Shown: positions 6,071-14,042 of the stretch, in pieces
Layout of the letters: the number at the start of each line of letters is the position of its first letter
Numbering within the stretch: the stretch's first letter is position 1
Source: DAOUMU01 sp034409055
GTDB taxonomy: Bacteria; Chloroflexota; Anaerolineae; 4572-78; J111
Length of the DNA: 20,619 bases
Assembly (NCBI GenBank): GCA_034409055.1
Contig: DAOUMU010000471.1
Location: 1 to 20,619, forward strand
Reading direction: 5' to 3'
Notes under the pieces: model-generated
The model's database searches: none
What the model saw: the letters and a program-made list of their open reading frames with translations, nothing else
Told to the model about the DNA's origin: nothing
Position numbers and translations under genes: made by a program

Positions 6071-8632
6071 ATGACCCAAAAATACAACCCCCAACAAATC
6101 GAGAAAAAATGGCAAGAAAAATGGGAAGCTGACGGTCTGTACCGGGCCGTGAAAGATGAAAACAAAACCAAATATTATGCTATGACCATGTACCCCTACC
6201 CCAGCGGTGACCTGCATATGGGACACTGGTATGCGATGGCCCCCAGCGATGCCCGGGCGCGCTGGATGCGTATGAAAGGGTACAACGTTGTGTTTCCGAT
6301 GGGCTTTGACAGCTTTGGCCTGCCGGCTGAAAACGCGGCCATCAAACGGGGTATCCATCCTAAAGAGTGGACTTACGCTAACATCGAGCGAATGCGCCGC
6401 CAACTGCGCTCCATGGGCGCTATGTTCGACTGGGAGCGTGAGGCCATCACCTCCGACCCCGGCTATTACAAATGGAGCGAATGGTTCTTCTTGAAGCTGT
6501 ACGAGTTGGGCCTGGCCTACAAAGCCATGTCGCCGGTCGACTTTTGTCCCCACTGCAATACCACCCTGGCTCGCGAGCAAGTCTGGGGTGAGGATCGTCA
6601 CTGCGAGCGATGCGGCACCCCCGTGATCAAAAAGGATCTGAACCAATGGTTTTTCAAAATCACCGCCTATGCCGACGAATTGCTGGACTTTTCCAAATTG
6701 AACTGGCCGGAGCGGGTCCATGCTATGCAGACGAACTGGATCGGTCGCAGCGAGGGAGCCGAAGTCATCTTCAAAACAGAAGTGGGCGGTCATGAACTGC
6801 CGGTCTTTACTACCCGGCCCGACACCCTGTGGGGCGCTACCTTTATGGTCCTGGCTCCAGAACATCCGCTGGTGGCGGAACTGACCACCGACGAGCAGCG
6901 GGCCGAAGTCGAAGCCTACGTGACCCAGGCCGCTCGCCAGACCGAAATCGACCGTATGGCCGTCGATAAAGAAAAAACCGGCGTCTTTATCGGCGCCTAC
7001 GCTATCAACCCGGTCAACAACGAGCGAATTCCGATCTGGATCGCTGATTACGTGTTGATGACTTACGGAACGGGGGCTATTATGGCCGTGCCCTGTGGTG
7101 ACGAGCGCGACTTTGAATTTGCCACCAAGTACAACCTGCCCATCCCGGTGGTGGTTGCCCCCAAAGATTGGGACGGCCAGCCGTTCACAGAAGCCTACAC
7201 CGGCCCCGGGACGATGGTCAACAGCGGTTCCTTTACCGGCTACCCCACCATCGGCAAATACAACCTGGAGGAGTGGACGCCGGAACTGGCCGCCGAATAC
7301 AGTCTACCGGCCGACCTGACCCCGGAGACGGAGGGCCGGCAGGCGGTGACCCGCTGGCTGGAGGAGCAAGGCAAAGGTAAACTTGCCGTCACCTATCGCC
7401 TGCGGGATTGGCTGATTAGCCGTCAACGCTACTGGGGCTGCCCGATCCCCATGATTACCTGCCCCACCTGCGGCATCGTACCGGTGCCTTACGAGGATCT
7501 GCCGGTCATGCTGCCGGAGGATGTTCAATTTATGCCTACCGGTGAGTCCCCGTTGAAGTATCACGAGGGCTTTCGGGCGGTCAAATGTCCGCAGTGCGGT
7601 TCCGAAGGGGCCGAGCGGGAAACCGACACTATGGATACGTTTATGTGCTCAAGCTGGTACCAATACGCCTACATGGATCCCTCCTGGAAGGACGGCCAGA
7701 CCTTGTCCCCCGATGACACGCCCTTTAACCCGGACGAGGGGAACTACTGGCTGCCGGTTGACCAGTACACCGGCGGCATCGAGCACGCCACCATGCACCT
7801 GCTGTACACCCGTTTCTTTACCAAAGCCATGCGCGACATGGGCGTGGTCAATTTTGACGAACCTATGGACGCCTTGTTCAACCAGGGGATTATTCTGGGG
7901 GAAGATCGGGAAAAGATGAGCAAAAGCCGGGGCAACGTCATTGCCCCTGATGATCTGGTGCAGGAGTACGGCGCTGACACGGTGCGCGGCTACCTGATGT
8001 TCGGCTTTCGTTGGGACCAAGGCGGTCCCTGGGACAGCAAAGGCATTCTGGGGGTGCAGCGCTTTTTGGAAAGAGTGTGGGATTTGGTGACCTCCCCGCC
8101 GGCAGAAACCGGTGGGCGTGAGCCAGCCGAAGCCCAACTGCGCCACCTGCGCCGCCGGCAACACCAGGCCATCCGCCGGGTGACCCAGGACCTGGAGGAT
8201 TTTACCTTCAACACCATGGTGGCCGGCCTGATGGAATATACCAACGCCTTGCTGGCGGCTCGTTCAGAGGCGCCAGCCCTGGCCCAACATCCGGCCTGGG
8301 CCGAGGCGATTCAGACCCTGATCCTGCTGATGGCCCCCGGCTTTCCCCACATGGCCGAAGAATTGTGGGAGCGGGTCGGCCAACCCTACAGCGTCCACCA
8401 ACAAAGCTGGCCCACCTGGGACGAGGCGCTGGCCAAAGAGGACGTGGTCGAGATTGCCGTACAGGTCAACGGCAAGGTGCGGGATAAAATAGAAGTGCCG
8501 ACCGAGATTGAGGCCGAAGCAGCCAAGGCTCAGGCCCTGGCCAGCGAGGGCGCGCAGCGTTACGTAGGCGACAAGACGCCGGTCAAGGTGATTTACGTGC
8601 CGGGACGGCTGGTCAATATTGTCGTCGTTTAA
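6071..8632 (+). CDS. leuS: Leucyl-tRNA synthetase
   Basis: This cytoplasmic class I aminoacyl-tRNA synthetase charges tRNA-Leu using ATP. Its 853 residues are in the usual range for bacterial LeuRS. Visible are YPSGDLHMGH with the HIGH-type signature HMGH at 49-52 and GFDSFGLPAENAAI, both typical of LeuRS. Two cysteine-pair knuckles follow (CPHC 159-162 with CERC 178-181; later CPTC with CPQC), consistent with zinc binding. The CP1 editing domain carries TTRPDTLWGATF, which clears mischarged tRNA. Class signature KMSKS is at 615-619 (DREKMSKSRGNV). The helical anticodon-binding region and the C-terminal QVNGKVRDK motif are intact. The ATG has GGAG eight bases upstream. Its stop codon overlaps that of the convergent SulP gene. 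Regulation may come from the promoter/terminator unit at 5652-5948. Confidence 0.97.
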   Translation: MTQKYNPQQIEKKWQEKWEADGLYRAVKDENKTKYYAMTMYPYPSGDLHMGHWYAMAPSDARARWMRMKGYNVVFPMGFDSFGLPAENAAIKRGIHPKEWTYANIERMRRQLRSMGAMFDWEREAITSDPGYYKWSEWFFLKLYELGLAYKAMSPVDFCPHCNTTLAREQVWGEDRHCERCGTPVIKKDLNQWFFKITAYADELLDFSKLNWPERVHAMQTNWIGRSEGAEVIFKTEVGGHELPVFTTRPDTLWGATFMVLAPEHPLVAELTTDEQRAEVEAYVTQAARQTEIDRMAVDKEKTGVFIGAYAINPVNNERIPIWIADYVLMTYGTGAIMAVPCGDERDFEFATKYNLPIPVVVAPKDWDGQPFTEAYTGPGTMVNSGSFTGYPTIGKYNLEEWTPELAAEYSLPADLTPETEGRQAVTRWLEEQGKGKLAVTYRLRDWLISRQRYWGCPIPMITCPTCGIVPVPYEDLPVMLPEDVQFMPTGESPLKYHEGFRAVKCPQCGSEGAERETDTMDTFMCSSWYQYAYMDPSWKDGQTLSPDDTPFNPDEGNYWLPVDQYTGGIEHATMHLLYTRFFTKAMRDMGVVNFDEPMDALFNQGIILGEDREKMSKSRGNVIAPDDLVQEYGADTVRGYLMFGFRWDQGGPWDSKGILGVQRFLERVWDLVTSPPAETGGREPAEAQLRHLRRRQHQAIRRVTQDLEDFTFNTMVAGLMEYTNALLAARSEAPALAQHPAWAEAIQTLILLMAPGFPHMAEELWERVGQPYSVHQQSWPTWDEALAKEDVVEIAVQVNGKVRDKIEVPTEIEAEAAKAQALASEGAQRYVGDKTPVKVIYVPGRLVNIVVV

Positions 8633-10848
8633 TACGACAAACCACTATCAGGATAGACTAGAATTGCAGGGCCGGCCTTTTGGCTGGCTCTTGTTACATC
8701 AATCACCTCAGGTAATCCGGCGTTTTCCCAGGCCAGCATGCCGCCTTGTAGTATCTTCACCTCGGAGTAACCCTTAGCCCGTAGAATCTGAACTGCGTAA
8801 CGACTACGCTCACCACTACGGCACACAAAGACAATTTGAGCATCGGCGGAGTGTCCGTTCATAGTTGTGGGCAGAGTGGGCAGTGGTTCGAGTTTGGCTT
8901 GCGGAATGTGGCCTCGCCCGAATTCTCGCGGTTCGCGTACGTCTATAATCAAAGGGGGTGTTTTGCCGTTATACAGTGCTTGCCACAACGCCTGGGCGGA
9001 GATTTCAGGCACCTCCTCAGCAGACGATTTGGGTTGACCGGCAAAAAGCTGCGAATAGGTTTGTTTGGGCAGGTTTTGACATTCTTTAAAAGCCCTGACT
9101 GGACACTCATAAATACACACGGCCGGATCGAGCACATGGTGGAAGAGGTGGGTAATGGATTCTTCTTCCTGCAAAAAGTGGTCGGGGCCTAATTGGTCAT
9201 AAAAACCTGTCGAATGCATGATGGGATAGACGGATTTTTGAACCTTCATTAAGAACAAATCCCCACCGCGTTTCAGGCAGGCCTGTCTGACAGCTTGCAA
9301 CATTTGAATTCCACTGAAATCGCAATTGTTCACGCCCTCTAACCGCAGCAGTAAGAACCGTTGTGTCCGGTGATCGGCCAGGTGGTTGAGCAGCGTGTCC
9401 TCAATAGAATTGACCGCACCAAAGTACAGGTCACCCGAAATGGTGAGGATGCCCAACTGCGGACACGGAGGTTTGTCTGAAGACTGTGGCACAAAATGTT
9501 TGAAGGTATCATCCGGAAAGACCGCGGTGATGCGGGGTGAACTGGTCTTAAAAAGATAGAAGGCAAACGAAAACAAGATACCGGCTAAAATGGCAAATTC
9601 CATGCTCACAAACAATGTTCCCCCAAAGGTAACCAACATAATAAAGGTATCGCCGGGCGCACCCTGCCAGATGCGCTTAATTTCCCTCCACTTAATCAGG
9701 TCATACGCCACCACCATCAAGATACCGGCCAGAACCGCTCGCGACAGATAGACCCCCAGCGGGGCCAGCACTAGCATGGCAAGCAAAACCATCAGCCCGG
9801 CAAAAATAGCGCTCAAACTGGTTTGGGCTCCGGCTTTTACGCTAACCCCCGAGCGGGCAAACGACGCGGCCCCGGCATAGCCGGAGAAGAAACCGGCGGC
9901 AATATTGGCCATGCCCTGGCCCACAAACTCCTGATTGTTATCAATACGCTGACCGGTTTCGGCCGTAATAGAGCGCGCAATGGCTGTGGTTTGAATTAAA
10001 CCAAGTGCGCCCACGCTCAACGCCCCAGCCGTTAATTGGGTTATCAGTTTTACATTGAACACCGGCAGTTTGACCAACGGCGGCAACGTGCGGGGCAATT
10101 CTCCAATTACGTCCACGCCTTGTTCATTCAAGCCAAAAAGAAACACCACAAATGAAATGACCCCCATCACGATGAGCGGGCCGGGCAATTTTGGGACCAG
10201 TTTTCGCAGCAACAACAGCAAGGTAATGGTTCCCAGGCCCAACAGGGCGGTGGGCCAATGGATGTCAGGCAAATGGGCCAACACCTCTTGAATCGTCTCC
10301 AGCAAACCGTGACTGGCAAAGTGTAACCCCAATAGGTGCTGCAGTTGATTGGCAGCAATGAGCGCCGCCGCACCGCTGGCAAAGCCCACAATCACAGAGT
10401 GAGAAACAAAGTTGACCAACACGCCCAAACGGGCCAATCCTATCACCAGTTGAAAAACACCCGCCAGCGCGGCCACCATTCCGGCCGCAAGAATAAATTC
10501 CGAGGTGCCGGGAGCAGCCACAGGCAACAGGACCGACAGCACCAGAATAGAAATGGCATTGGCCGGTCCGGTTTGGATTTGATTGCAGGAACCCCATAAA
10601 GCACCCACAACAGCGGCGACTATGGTGGCATACAAACCCATTGCCGGGGGAAGGTTGGCAATAAGGGCAAAGGCAACCGCCTGTGGCAGAGCAATCAACC
10701 CCACTGTGATTCCGGCAATTAAATCGGGCCTCAGATTAGGACGATGCCAAGTTTGAAAAGAGCGAGCCGGTTTCAATAAGTAGTATGAAAGGTGGCTTAG
10801 ACTTTGGGATAAGGGATTATTATTGAACCCAGTTTGTATTGTATTCAT
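8629..10848 (-). CDS. SulP-family anion transporter with STAS and C-terminal rhodanese domains
   Basis: This 739-residue membrane protein combines three modules. A SulP core lies at about 40-430 (NLRPDLIAGITVGLIALPQ, then many hydrophobic helices); the family moves sulfate, bicarbonate or related anions, often with sodium or protons. A STAS domain at about 455-560 (LGILTISGDLYFGAVN, DFSGIQML) regulates or assembles such transporters in the cytoplasm. A rhodanese domain at about 605-715 (LIIDVREPREFGRGHIP) has the active-site loop CRSGERSR, with the likely persulfide cysteine at 676. Between STAS and rhodanese is a cysteine cluster, CIYECPVRAFKECQNLP. The rhodanese suggests sulfate or thiosulfate rather than bicarbonate as the substrate, but this is inference. 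No strong Shine-Dalgarno sequence is close to the ATG; a weak AAAGG lies about 17 bases upstream. It is divergent from the response regulator and convergent with leuS. Confidence 0.9.
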   Translation of the reverse strand: MNTIQTGFNNNPLSQSLSHLSYYLLKPARSFQTWHRPNLRPDLIAGITVGLIALPQAVAFALIANLPPAMGLYATIVAAVVGALWGSCNQIQTGPANAISILVLSVLLPVAAPGTSEFILAAGMVAALAGVFQLVIGLARLGVLVNFVSHSVIVGFASGAAALIAANQLQHLLGLHFASHGLLETIQEVLAHLPDIHWPTALLGLGTITLLLLLRKLVPKLPGPLIVMGVISFVVFLFGLNEQGVDVIGELPRTLPPLVKLPVFNVKLITQLTAGALSVGALGLIQTTAIARSITAETGQRIDNNQEFVGQGMANIAAGFFSGYAGAASFARSGVSVKAGAQTSLSAIFAGLMVLLAMLVLAPLGVYLSRAVLAGILMVVAYDLIKWREIKRIWQGAPGDTFIMLVTFGGTLFVSMEFAILAGILFSFAFYLFKTSSPRITAVFPDDTFKHFVPQSSDKPPCPQLGILTISGDLYFGAVNSIEDTLLNHLADHRTQRFLLLRLEGVNNCDFSGIQMLQAVRQACLKRGGDLFLMKVQKSVYPIMHSTGFYDQLGPDHFLQEEESITHLFHHVLDPAVCIYECPVRAFKECQNLPKQTYSQLFAGQPKSSAEEVPEISAQALWQALYNGKTPPLIIDVREPREFGRGHIPQAKLEPLPTLPTTMNGHSADAQIVFVCRSGERSRYAVQILRAKGYSEVKILQGGMLAWENAGLPEVIDVTRASQKAGPAILVYPDSGLSY

Positions 10849-10957
10849 TAATCTGGTGATATATTGCCTTTCTCTGGTTATTTATTCCGATTTACAAATC
10901 ATCAATGACTCATTCTAGAGAAATCAATCAAAAGTCAGGCAATGATTAAAATTTTTG

Positions 10958-10987
10958 AGGGGTGAAAAAGTGCACTTTTTCACCCCT
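10958..10987. repeat. Perfect 30-bp palindrome
   Basis: Half-site AGGGGTGAAAAAGTG is followed directly by its exact inverse complement, with no spacer, on a TGCA centre. It lies between the divergent sulP and response-regulator genes, about 110 bases from the first and 205 from the second. Neither gene ends here, so a terminator role is not obvious. An operator, a cruciform-forming site or a leader hairpin are all possible. Confidence 0.7.
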
Positions 10988-11030
10988 ATTATCGGTTCAT
11001 TTTAGCATATCATGGAGATAAACCGATAAT
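10988..11030. repeat. 10-bp inverted repeat next to the palindrome
   Basis: ATTATCGGTT (10988-10997) and AACCGATAAT (11021-11030) are exact inverse copies with a 23-base spacer. The left arm abuts the 30-bp palindrome. Together they make a compact two-dyad control region. Confidence 0.55.
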
Positions 11031-11041
11031 CTTTAAGAGAG

Positions 11042-11077
11042 GCTGACAATTACCTTAAGTTATCCTAAAGCTGACAA
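11042..11077. promoter_or_regulatory. Tandem direct repeats, possible OmpR/PhoB-type site
   Basis: GCTGACAA occurs at 11042-11049 and again at 11070-11077. Between them ATTACCTTAAG and TTATCCTAAAG form an 11-bp tandem, with 7 of 11 bases identical. OmpR/PhoB-family regulators typically bind 11-bp direct repeats upstream of their promoters, and such a gene starts at 11193, so autoregulation is plausible. Confidence 0.35.
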
Positions 11078-11126
11078 AAAGAAAGACTCTAAAAACATTT
11101 TTCGGCTTGCAGATGTTGCTCGTCAA

Positions 11127-11156
11127 TTGTTTCTTGGCGCTAAACTGTAGTACAAT
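11127..11156 (+). promoter_or_regulatory. Candidate promoter for the two-component operon
   Basis: TTGTTT (11127-11132), an 18-base spacer and TACAAT (11151-11156) lie about 36 bases before the response-regulator ATG. The -35 box is weak, which would fit an activated promoter. Confidence 0.4.
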
Positions 11157-11192
11157 AAAAATACTATCCTCGCTGGTCAGGGGTGAGTTTAG

Positions 11193-11918
11193 ATGGCTAA
11201 ACATATTTTATTAGTAGACGACGATGCCCTGATGCGGCGCAGTCTGACCTTGAACCTGGAAGATGCCGGTTATCGAGCCAGCACTGCCGCCGATGCCGAA
11301 ACTGCCTTTGATGTGGTCCGGCGCGACCCGCCCGACTTAATCCTGCTGGACATCGGCCTACCGGGTATGGACGGGTTGGATGCGCTACGCGAGTTTCAAC
11401 AGGCCGCCAGATTGAACCAACAGGCCGACATCCCCATCATTCTTCTCACCGCCCGCCGCCGTGAACTCGACCAGGCCCTGGGGTTGGAGTTGGGCGCGGA
11501 TGATTACGTCACCAAACCCTTTGATTTGAACGTGCTATTGGCCCGCATTAAAGCAGTACTGCGTCGATTTGAGCGAACCTCTCCCGCCATACCCGAGCCG
11601 GATCTGCTAGAAATTGGCGATTTGATCATTGACCCGGCTGCCCACACCGTGACCGTGGCCGGTCAGCCGGTAGACCTCTCGCCGCTGGAGTTTGATCTAC
11701 TGCATGCCCTGGCCCTCAAACCCGGTCATGTAGTGTCAATAGACGATTTGTTGAGCCAGGTTTGGGGCGCAGAGTATGTAGGCGAACCTCAAATTGTCTA
11801 CGTCCACATGCGCTGGCTGCGCCAGAAGGTTGAAGATGACCCCAAAAAGCCCCAGCGCATTGTCACGGTGCGGGGCGTTGGCTATAAATTAGAACCCTAC
11901 CCCAAAACTGATGTTTGA
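11193..11918 (+). CDS. OmpR/PhoB-family response regulator
   Basis: This 241-residue cytoplasmic DNA-binding protein has a receiver domain (1 to about 120) with the acidic pocket LLVDDD, phospho-acceptor Asp53 in LLDIGLPGMDG, the switch threonine in LLTAR and the lysine in TKPFD. The C-terminal winged-helix domain (about 140-238) has LSPLEFDLLHALA, the recognition-helix region VYVHMRWLRQKVEDDP and the closing VRGVGYKLEP. The start is supported by AGGGGTGAG upstream. It overlaps the histidine kinase gene by eight bases, so the two are translationally coupled and form a two-component system. Its targets are unknown; the small membrane protein and HtrA downstream, and the divergent sulP, are the nearest candidates. 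Confidence 0.95.
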   Translation: MAKHILLVDDDALMRRSLTLNLEDAGYRASTAADAETAFDVVRRDPPDLILLDIGLPGMDGLDALREFQQAARLNQQADIPIILLTARRRELDQALGLELGADDYVTKPFDLNVLLARIKAVLRRFERTSPAIPEPDLLEIGDLIIDPAAHTVTVAGQPVDLSPLEFDLLHALALKPGHVVSIDDLLSQVWGAEYVGEPQIVYVHMRWLRQKVEDDPKKPQRIVTVRGVGYKLEPYPKTDV

Positions 11919-13362
11919 TTCCCTGCGCAACCGATTAATTCTCAGCCATATCTTACCGCTTCTGGTGATTGTACCCATTATGGGTATCGCCCTGGTCTAC
12001 GTGCTGGAAACGGCGGTGTTATTGCCGGAACTGGCCGGGGAATTAACGGGTCAGGCCCAACTGGTGGCCAGACTGGCCGGGTCGGAACCTGTGTGGACTG
12101 ATCCGGCTCAAGCCCAGGCCTTTGTCAATCAGGTCAGTCAAGATTTACCGGCCCGCCTCATGCTGCTGGATGCCGAAGGACGACTGCTGGCTTCAAGCGA
12201 TCCTATCGACACGGAACGCTTGGGGGAGGTTTTAGACCTGTCTATTTTACCGGATGCCCTGGCCGGTGAAGTGACGCAAAGTACAACTTATAGCCGCCAT
12301 CTTCATAAAGAAATTGCCGATGTATTGTTTCCGGTTGTTGGACCCGACCAACGAGTGGTAGGCATCATCCGGCTCAGCCATCAATTGGCCGGAGTGCAGG
12401 AGGTGTTTCTGCGGCTGCGGTATCTGATTGTGGGCATATTGATTGTGGGCCTGGTGCTAGGTCTGCTGGTGGGGCTACTGCTGGCCCTGGATATGGAACG
12501 TCCCTTGCAGCGGGTGACGCAGGCCATTTACGGGTTGACTCAGGGCGAGCAATTTGCCTCTCTCGCCGAACAGGGGCCAAAAGAAATTCGCCTGCTGCTG
12601 CGCTCGGTAAATACGCTGGTAGACAGACTGCGTAGCCTGGAACAAGCCCGGCAGCAATTACTGGCCAACCTGGTTCACGAACTGGGTCGTCCACTGGGCG
12701 CGGTCCACTCGGCCATTCGGGTGCTGATGGGACGGTCGGGCGCAGACAAGGCCATTTGCCAGGAACTTTTGCACGGCATAGAGGACGAAATCCGTCGGCT
12801 GGAACGCCTGCTGGACGACCTGGCCCATCTGCACGATCAAGTGCTGGGCACACTGGAGTTGAATCGCCAATCCTTAACGCTCAGTACCTGGCTGCCCCAG
12901 GTACTGGCTCCCTGGCGTGAAGCTGCCGAGAGCAAAGGCTTGGTTTGGCAGACCGACATCACATCCGATTTACCGGCGCTCAAGGCCGATCCCGACCGAC
13001 TGGCTCAGGCCCTGGGTAATCTGGTCAGCAATGCCATCAAATACACTCCGGCTCAGGGCACGATTACCGTTAACGCGGGGCAAGAAAATGGCGGCATCGG
13101 GATTCGGGTGACCGACACCGGTCCCGGCATTCCCCTGGACGAACAGGCCAACATCTTTACCCCGTTGTATCGAGGCCAGAGCGGCGGGCGCTTTCCCCAG
13201 GGGATGGGATTGGGCCTGGCCATCGCCCACGACCTGGTGTTGGCCCACGGCGGCCGCCTCGAAGTGGAAAGCGAACCGGGACAGGGCAGCCGGTTTACTA
13301 TCTGGCTGCCGCAAGCTGCTCCCACCGTCCCGGAAGCTACCGGCCAATCTGCCACAGATTAA
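11911..13362 (+). CDS. Membrane sensor histidine kinase with HAMP domain
   Basis: This 483-residue sensor is the partner of the response regulator it overlaps. TM1 lies at about 8-32 and TM2 at about 171-194; between them is an extracytoplasmic sensor of about 135 residues with no recognisable fold. A HAMP linker (about 193-245, RPLQRVTQAI) leads to the dimerisation/phospho-acceptor domain with His256 in LVHELGRPLGAVHS. The usual H-box is HELRTPL, so Gly-Arg replaces Arg-Thr here. The ATPase domain has N-box NLVSNAIKYTP (370 on), G1 DTGPGIP (402 on), F-box IFTPLYRG and G2 GMGLGLA (431 on), all intact. The signal sensed cannot be read from the sequence. The ATG lies within the end of the preceding gene and depends on translational coupling. 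Confidence 0.94.
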   Translation: MFDSLRNRLILSHILPLLVIVPIMGIALVYVLETAVLLPELAGELTGQAQLVARLAGSEPVWTDPAQAQAFVNQVSQDLPARLMLLDAEGRLLASSDPIDTERLGEVLDLSILPDALAGEVTQSTTYSRHLHKEIADVLFPVVGPDQRVVGIIRLSHQLAGVQEVFLRLRYLIVGILIVGLVLGLLVGLLLALDMERPLQRVTQAIYGLTQGEQFASLAEQGPKEIRLLLRSVNTLVDRLRSLEQARQQLLANLVHELGRPLGAVHSAIRVLMGRSGADKAICQELLHGIEDEIRRLERLLDDLAHLHDQVLGTLELNRQSLTLSTWLPQVLAPWREAAESKGLVWQTDITSDLPALKADPDRLAQALGNLVSNAIKYTPAQGTITVNAGQENGGIGIRVTDTGPGIPLDEQANIFTPLYRGQSGGRFPQGMGLGLAIAHDLVLAHGGRLEVESEPGQGSRFTIWLPQAAPTVPEATGQSATD

Positions 13363-13378
13363 GCAGGATCTATCCTGC
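13363..13378 (+). terminator. Hairpin immediately after the kinase stop codon
   Basis: GCAGGAT-ct-ATCCTGC is a perfect 7-bp stem starting right after the TAA. No T-run follows on the plus strand, so it may protect the 3' end rather than terminate. Confidence 0.35.
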
Positions 13379-13392
13379 CTCTCATTAAAAAA

Positions 13393-13504
13393 GAGAAGTC
13401 TCAGTGGATCCAATTTTTGCGGAGTGAGGCACGCCCACGTGCCGACTGCGAAGTGTGCCGCACGTAGGCGTGCTGGCTCCTCAAATTTGGATCTACTGAG
13501 TCTC
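13393..13504. repeat. Roughly 110-bp imperfect palindrome (REP/MITE-like)
   Basis: The left arm 13400-13442 begins CTCAGTGGATCCAA and ends GCACGCCcACGTGC. The right arm 13460-13500 begins GCACGTaGGCGTGC and ends TTTGGATCtACTGAG. The two are inverse copies with a few mismatches and a loop of about 17 bases. GAGA (13393-13396) and TCTC (13501-13504) extend the pairing. No reading frame fits it. It resembles a non-autonomous palindromic element lodged between the kinase and the next gene. Confidence 0.6.
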
Positions 13505-13734
13505 CCCGCGTTCTTTAAAGTCATCACTGAGGAACCGATTCTCCAAACGTCTGAGATTTTTAATCGGCGAGAGCCTGTTGTATCTCAGTCTTATCTGCTT
13601 CGGATTTATCCAAAATATGCTTTTCCCTTTTAGGCAGGCTTTAGAATGTTTTCAGTTTCTCTTAAGGACTTTTTGTGGGTACTGGTGCTATGCTATTAGT
13701 GATGGTATCGATTTGAACAGGCAAAGGTTGCTTT
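13505..13734. other. Intergenic stretch without a gene
   Basis: This is AT-richer than its surroundings. I see no reading frame, clear promoter match or stem of note apart from the Shine-Dalgarno sequence of the next gene (AAAGG, 13723-13727). A promoter for the small membrane gene and htrA probably lies here but could not be picked out. Confidence 0.4.
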
Positions 13735-13959
13735 ATGGTGTTTCTACACCCGATTGTGTTGTTGCTTGCCATCATGGTTGGATTATTGTCCGGCCTCATT
13801 ATCTGGGGCTTTTGGCAGGTTCAACAACGCAAGTTTAGTGAAACGCTAACAGAAGGCGATAGAAACAGGCTGCAAATATGGCTGCTGACATTGGCGATGT
13901 TTGCGTTAGGGGTGTTTGTGGCCTTTGTCTTGTTTATCCTGATTCCCGGAGGAACATAG
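13735..13959 (+). CDS. Small two-helix membrane protein, unknown function
   Basis: This is a 74-residue protein. A first hydrophobic helix (about 5-27, IVLLLAIMVGLLSGLIIWGF) is followed by a polar loop rich in charge (QQRKFSETLTEGDRNR). A second helix (about 48-70) ends ILIPGGT. An AAAGG Shine-Dalgarno sequence lies seven bases before the ATG. I recognise no family. It starts a likely transcription unit with the HtrA gene 83 bases downstream, so a role at the membrane alongside that protease is possible but unsupported by motifs. Confidence 0.7.
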   Translation: MVFLHPIVLLLAIMVGLLSGLIIWGFWQVQQRKFSETLTEGDRNRLQIWLLTLAMFALGVFVAFVLFILIPGGT

Positions 13960-14019
13960 CCATCAAGCAACAAACCCATCACTGGCAATAAAAAATTCTA
14001 GACGTCCCTTAAAGGGCAA

Positions 14020-14041
14020 GTGGAGGTAACGTGGAGGTAAC
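14020..14041 (+). promoter_or_regulatory. Tandem duplication of the htrA ribosome-binding site
   Basis: The 11-base unit GTGGAGGTAAC occurs twice with no spacer (14020-14030 and 14031-14041), so GGAGG is present twice. The second copy is ideally placed for ATG 14043. The first copy sits four bases before an in-frame GTG at 14031 that would add only four residues (MEVT). Confidence 0.8.
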
Positions 14042-14042
14042 A

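Noticed and set aside
6026..6865. 279-codon open frame antisense to leuS
   Set aside because: It lies wholly over the start of a conserved gene, has no recognisable domain, and is explained by codon bias on the other strand.
14031..14042. GTG start for htrA
   Set aside because: It adds only MEVT before the natural signal-peptide start MKKQ; ATG 14043 has a well-spaced GGAGG.
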